64,000 nt of DNA, from contig NZ_LWHQ01000017.1 of the NCBI RefSeq assembly GCF_001653715.1, positions 113,144-177,143 of the forward strand, written 5' to 3'. This DNA comes from Methylobacterium platani. GTDB lineage: Bacteria > Pseudomonadota > Alphaproteobacteria > Rhizobiales > Beijerinckiaceae. A program made the translations under genes and the position numbers. Positions 60,684-64,000 of this stretch are shown in pieces. The first letter of the stretch is position 1, and every line of letters begins with the position of its first letter. Under the pieces are notes generated by a model that saw only the letters and a list, made by a program, of their open reading frames with translations, was not told where the DNA came from and did not search any database.

Positions 60684-61829
60684 TCAGGCGAGAATCTGGC
60701 GGGCGATGACGAGCTTCTGGACCTCGGTGGCGCCCTCGTAGATCCGCAGCGCCCGGATCTCGCGGTAGAGCGTCTCCGGCACCGAGCCGGAGCGGACGCC
60801 CTCGCCGCCATGGAGCTGCACCGCCCGGTCGATCACACCTTGCGCGGCCTCCGTGGCCACCATCTTGGCCATCGCGGCCTCGCGGGTGATGCGGGGCGCG
60901 CCGGAATCCCGGGTCCAGGCGGCGCGGTAGACGTGGAGCGCCGCCGTATCGATCGCCGTCGCCATCTCGGCGAGGCTGGTCTGGGTCAGCTGCATCGCGG
61001 CGAGGGGCGCCCCGAACAGCTTGCGGGACTGTGCCCGATGGAGCGACGCATCGAGGGCGCGGCGGGCGAAGCCCAAAGCCGCGGCGCCGACGGTCGAGCG
61101 GAACACGTCGAGCGTTGCCATCGCGACCTTGAACCCGGCCCCGGCCTCGCCGATGCGGTTCTCCGCCGGCACCCGGCATCCCTCGAAGCGCAGCCGGGCG
61201 AGCGGATGGGGCGCGATGGTGTCGAGGCGCTCCGCGACCGTCAGGCCGGGCGTCTCCGCCGGCACGAGGTAGGCCGAGAGGCCGCGCGCCCCCGGCGCCT
61301 CGCCGCTGCGGGCGAAGACCACGTAAGTGTCGGCGATGCCGCCGTTCGAGATCCAGGTCTTCTCGCCGTCGAGCCGGACCGTGCCGTCGGGCATCGGCTC
61401 GGCCTTGAGCGCGATCTGGGCGACGTCGGAGCCGGCCTCCGGCTCGGTCAGCGCGAAGGCGGCGATGCGGCGGCCCGCACGCACTCCCGGCAGCACCGCG
61501 TCCCGCTGCGCCGCCGTGCCGGACAGCGTCAGCGCCCCGGTGCCGAGCCCCTGCATGGCGAAGGCGAAATCGGCCAGCCCGTCATGGCGGGCGAAGGTCT
61601 CGCGCAGGAGGCATAAGCCCCGCACGTCGAAGCGCCCGTCCTCGGGGGCGGCGAAGCGCAGGAAGCCGGCCTCGCCGAGGGCCGCGACGAGGCGCCGGCA
61701 CGAGCCGTCGACGTCGTGATGGTCGACGAGGGCCGGCACCGTGCGGGCGGCCCAGTCTTCGGCCGCGGCAGCGAGGTCGCGGTGGTGCAGCTCGAAGAAC
61801 GGCCAGTCGAGGAAGCTGCGGTCGGGCAT
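60684..61829 (-). CDS. Acyl-CoA dehydrogenase
   Basis: The 381-residue FAD enzyme has [40 protein letters not shown], the FAD-contact region [20 protein letters not shown] and a C-terminal [20 protein letters not shown] with the catalytic-base Glu. The length is typical. It starts 4 bp after the hydratase stop and ends 12 bp before the ligase start, so it is co-transcribed. It probably oxidises a cyclic or dicarboxylic acyl-CoA from the aromatic ring. Confidence 0.92.
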   Translation of the reverse strand: MPDRSFLDWPFFELHHRDLAAAAEDWAARTVPALVDHHDVDGSCRRLVAALGEAGFLRFAAPEDGRFDVRGLCLLRETFARHDGLADFAFAMQGLGTGALTLSGTAAQRDAVLPGVRAGRRIAAFALTEPEAGSDVAQIALKAEPMPDGTVRLDGEKTWISNGGIADTYVVFARSGEAPGARGLSAYLVPAETPGLTVAERLDTIAPHPLARLRFEGCRVPAENRIGEAGAGFKVAMATLDVFRSTVGAAALGFARRALDASLHRAQSRKLFGAPLAAMQLTQTSLAEMATAIDTAALHVYRAAWTRDSGAPRITREAAMAKMVATEAAQGVIDRAVQLHGGEGVRSGSVPETLYREIRALRIYEGATEVQKLVIARQILA

Positions 61830-61833
61830 CAGG

Positions 61834-62667
61834 TCAGTTCCCCTCGAAGACCGGCTTGGTCTTGCCCGCGAACGCCTCGAAGGCGCGGCGGAAGTCCTGG
61901 GTCTTCATGCAGAGCGCCTGGGCCATCGCCTCGGCGTCGATGGCGGCGTCCACCCCCATCGCCCATTCCATGTGCAGCATCCGCTTGGTCAGGCCGTTGG
62001 CGTAGGCCGGGCCCTGGACCAGGGCGCGGGCGGTCTCGCCGGCCGCGGTCAGGGCGTCGCCCGCCGGGACCAGGCGGTTGAAGAAGCCCCAGCGCTCGCC
62101 CTCCTCGGCGCTCATGAAGCGGCCGGTATAGAGAAGCTCGGAGGCCCGGCCCTGGCCGACGATCCGGGGCAGGATCGCGCAGGCGCCCATGTCGCAGCCG
62201 GCGAGCCCCACCCGGTTGAACAGGAACGCCACCTTGGCGCCGGCCCCCGCCACCCGCAGGTCGGAGGCCATGGCGATGATCGCGCCCGCTCCCGCGCAGA
62301 CGCCCTCGACCGCCGCCACGACCGGCTGCGGGCAGGCCCGCATCTCCTTGACGAGATCGCCGGTCATCGTCGTGAAGGCGTGCAGGTCGGCCGCCCCCAT
62401 CGTGGTCAGCGGCTCGATGATCTCGAACACGTCGCCGCCGCTCGAGAAGTTGCCGCCGGCCCCCGTGACCACCACCGCGGTCACGCTCTCCTCGAAGCGC
62501 AGGGCCCGGAAGGTGTCGCGCAGCTCCGCGTAGCTCTCGAAGGTCAGCGGATTCTTCTTCTCCGGCCGGTTCAGCGTCACGGTCGCGATGCCGTCCTGGA
62601 TCGCGAAGCCGAAATGCTGCGGCGTGAAGCCCGCGAGCGGGGCCGCGATGGCGTTCTGGCGCCTCAT
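61834..62667 (-). CDS. Enoyl-CoA hydratase/isomerase family (internal start of the fused frame)
   Basis: The 277-residue crotonase-fold part starts at an ATG (62667) with GGGAGG 5 nt upstream, so separate synthesis is likely. [20 protein letters not shown], the oxyanion loop [15 protein letters not shown] and [20 protein letters not shown] are diagnostic; [20 protein letters not shown] holds the second active-site region. In aromatic CoA pathways such proteins hydrate unsaturated acyl-CoAs. A C-terminal helix part, [20 protein letters not shown], is as usual. Confidence 0.85.
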   Translation of the reverse strand: MRRQNAIAAPLAGFTPQHFGFAIQDGIATVTLNRPEKKNPLTFESYAELRDTFRALRFEESVTAVVVTGAGGNFSSGGDVFEIIEPLTTMGAADLHAFTTMTGDLVKEMRACPQPVVAAVEGVCAGAGAIIAMASDLRVAGAGAKVAFLFNRVGLAGCDMGACAILPRIVGQGRASELLYTGRFMSAEEGERWGFFNRLVPAGDALTAAGETARALVQGPAYANGLTKRMLHMEWAMGVDAAIDAEAMAQALCMKTQDFRRAFEAFAGKTKPVFEGN

Positions 62668-63174
62668 GGTGCCTCCCTGGCGTTTTGGTTTCGGCTTAGG
62701 CGTGCCGCCCGGCCGCACCGAGGCCTTCAGGGCGGAGAGCTGGGTGGACAGGGCTTCCTGCGCGGCGGGATCGAGGGCGCCGACGAGTTCGGCGATCCAG
62801 TCGGCGTGCGCCCGGGCCATCTCGGCGAAGACCGCGCGGCCCTGGCGGGTCAGGCGCACCTGCACCGCCCGGCGGTCGGCCTCCGAGACCTGGCGGTCGA
62901 TCAGCTCTTCCTGCGCCAGCCGCTCGACGAGGCCGGTGACGTTGCCGTTCGAGACCATCATCCGGCGCGACAATTCCCCGAGCTGGATGCCGTCGGGGGC
63001 GCGCTCGAGCTGCGCCATCAGGTCGAAGCGGGGCAGCGTGGTGTTGAACCGGTCGCGCAGGCGGCGGCGGATCTCCGCCTCGATGGTGTTGGCGGTGGTG
63101 AGCAGGCGCAGCCACAGCCGCACCTCGGTGCGGTGCGTCGGAAGCTCCGAGGGAATCTCGACCGGTGCGTTCAC
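61834..63174 (-). CDS. MarR regulator fused in frame to enoyl-CoA hydratase
   Basis: One uninterrupted 446-codon frame begins with GTG (overlapping the SDR stop as GTGA). It encodes a MarR winged HTH, residues about 1-155: [60 protein letters not shown]. The linker [12 protein letters not shown] follows, then at residue 170 a complete enoyl-CoA hydratase. I read the junction base by base and find no in-frame stop; a TAA exists only in a shifted frame. The linker codons are AT-rich for this genome. A ribosome site inside the fusion means the hydratase may also be made alone. Confidence 0.75.
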   Translation of the reverse strand: MNAPVEIPSELPTHRTEVRLWLRLLTTANTIEAEIRRRLRDRFNTTLPRFDLMAQLERAPDGIQLGELSRRMMVSNGNVTGLVERLAQEELIDRQVSEADRRAVQVRLTRQGRAVFAEMARAHADWIAELVGALDPAAQEALSTQLSALKASVRPGGTPKPKPKRQGGTMRRQNAIAAPLAGFTPQHFGFAIQDGIATVTLNRPEKKNPLTFESYAELRDTFRALRFEESVTAVVVTGAGGNFSSGGDVFEIIEPLTTMGAADLHAFTTMTGDLVKEMRACPQPVVAAVEGVCAGAGAIIAMASDLRVAGAGAKVAFLFNRVGLAGCDMGACAILPRIVGQGRASELLYTGRFMSAEEGERWGFFNRLVPAGDALTAAGETARALVQGPAYANGLTKRMLHMEWAMGVDAAIDAEAMAQALCMKTQDFRRAFEAFAGKTKPVFEGN

Positions 63175-63932
63175 AGCTCGCCTCCTGCCACCGCGATCGC
63201 CTGGCCGGTCACGGCGCCCGCGCCCGGCCCCGCGAGCCACATCACCGCGTCCGCCACCTCCTCGGGGCGGATCAGGCGGCCCATCGGGTTGTGGCGGGTG
63301 AACTCGGTCAGGAGGTCGTCGCGCTGGCGGCCGGTCTTCGCCTCCAGCCCGTCGATGGCGCTGCCGACGAGGTCGGTATCGGTGAAGCCGGGGCAGACCG
63401 CGTTGACGGTGATGCCGGTGGCGGCCAGTTCCAGGGCCAGCGCCCGGGTGAGGCCCACCACCGCGTGCTTGGCGGCGCAGTAGGCGCTCACGTAGCCGTA
63501 GCCCTTCAGCCCGGCGGTGGAGGCGACCGAGACGATCCGTCCCCCGCCGCTCGCCTTCATGCCCGGCACCACCGCGCGGGCCGCGACCAGCACCGGCTCG
63601 AGGTTGAGCGCCATCATCCGCCGCAGGGTGTCGACGTCGCTGCGGGCGAGCGGCGCGGTCTCGGCCCCGCCGGCATTGTTGACCAGCACCGCGACCGGGC
63701 CGGCCTCATCGGCGGCTTGCGTCAGGGCACGCTCAAGGGCGGTCGCGTCGGTGACGTCGGCCGCCACGGCGTGGGCCGCGCCGAGTTGGTCACGCGCCCG
63801 CGCGGCGCTCGAAGGCGTGCGGCCGAGCACCGTCACCCGCTCCCCCGCCGCCACGAACCCGGCCGCGATCGCCCGCCCGATGCCGCGGGCGGCGCCGGTG
63901 ACCAGGATGTGGCGGGGAGAGAGGTGGATCAT
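63171..63932 (-). CDS. Short-chain dehydrogenase/reductase (SDR)
   Basis: The 253-residue enzyme has the NAD(P) loop [16 protein letters not shown], the NNAG motif, the catalytic Ser in [12 protein letters not shown] and [14 protein letters not shown] (Y-x3-K), followed by [14 protein letters not shown]. It resembles 3-hydroxyacyl-CoA or acetoacetyl-CoA-type SDRs and should oxidise the hydroxyacyl-CoA made by the hydratase. It is the first gene of the operon within the window. The stop overlaps the MarR start (GTGA). Confidence 0.93.
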   Translation of the reverse strand: MIHLSPRHILVTGAARGIGRAIAAGFVAAGERVTVLGRTPSSAARARDQLGAAHAVAADVTDATALERALTQAADEAGPVAVLVNNAGGAETAPLARSDVDTLRRMMALNLEPVLVAARAVVPGMKASGGGRIVSVASTAGLKGYGYVSAYCAAKHAVVGLTRALALELAATGITVNAVCPGFTDTDLVGSAIDGLEAKTGRQRDDLLTEFTRHNPMGRLIRPEEVADAVMWLAGPGAGAVTGQAIAVAGGEL

Positions 63933-64000
63933 GGATATTTCAACCTTAAAGGAATTGGGCGCGGGTCGTTTTCGTAGAGCACTTTCCCCTCCCCCTTGTG
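63933..64000. other. Upstream region of the aromatic-CoA operon (window edge)
   Basis: The AT-rich 30 bp before the SDR start contain CCTTTAAGG (minus strand), a short palindrome that could be a MarR-type site. TAGAGCA near 63976 resembles strings at 20561 and 40770. The window ends before any further gene. Confidence 0.3.

Overview
The window is very GC-rich chromosomal DNA that looks like a Methylobacterium-type alphaproteobacterium (order Rhizobiales/Hyphomicrobiales). This is an inference from GC-saturated third codon positions, the gene content (smo-type polyol ABC transport, mixed-linkage glucan type synthase, tandem YceI/b561 genes) and Rhizobiales-style intergenic palindromes. I see no transposase, phage gene, CRISPR array or rRNA. 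One tRNA gene (Arg, anticodon CCG) is present.

Layout. 1-10 kb: an MHS-family carrier with shikimate dehydrogenase, an AhpD-like protein, two LysR regulators, a glycosyltransferase, a tandem HD-GYP protein and a DHH phosphoesterase. 10-15 kb: SnoaL-like protein, alpha/beta hydrolase, small unknown proteins, a spermidine-synthase-like protein and an AraC regulator. 15-22 kb: a 1788-residue alpha-2-macroglobulin, divergent from a secreted protease-like protein that lacks its serine. 22-35 kb: a sugar region with an RpiR regulator and two complete RbsABC-type importers transcribed away from each other. One has two permeases and an RbsD/FucU protein. The other has a sugar isomerase and a ribokinase-like kinase. 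35-40 kb: tRNA-Arg and a three-gene exopolysaccharide operon (HlyD-like protein, helical-barrel glycosidase-like protein, GT2 synthase) resembling the Sinorhizobium bgsBA mixed-linkage beta-glucan locus with an extra gene. 41-52 kb: an ACS-family MFS carrier, then a polyol catabolism set: xylulokinase, fructokinase, smoK/G/F/E-type importer and mannitol 2-dehydrogenase. The dehydrogenase gene is bracketed by two toxin-antitoxin pairs. 52-57 kb: LysR, YceI, cytochrome b561, YceI, a bestrophin-like protein and methionine aminopeptidase. 57-64 kb: a minus-strand operon for CoA-dependent aromatic acid degradation (SDR, MarR fused in frame to enoyl-CoA hydratase, acyl-CoA dehydrogenase, aryl-CoA ligase, Rid protein, formamidase-like hydrolase).

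How the genes work together. In the polyol region SmoEFGK would import mannitol, sorbitol or arabitol, MtlK would oxidise it to fructose or xylulose, and the two kinases would make fructose-6-P and xylulose-5-P. In the last operon a benzoate/2-aminobenzoate-type acid would be activated to its CoA thioester and processed by beta-oxidation-like steps. The ring-attacking monooxygenase is not in the window and I predict it lies just beyond the right edge.

The most notable points are: the MarR-hydratase fusion with an internal ribosome binding site; the extra hydrolase inside the glucan operon; two toxin-antitoxin loci whose operator-like palindromes abut the toxin start codon (one probably leaderless); and large hairpins in all three junctions between a binding-protein gene and the next ABC gene.
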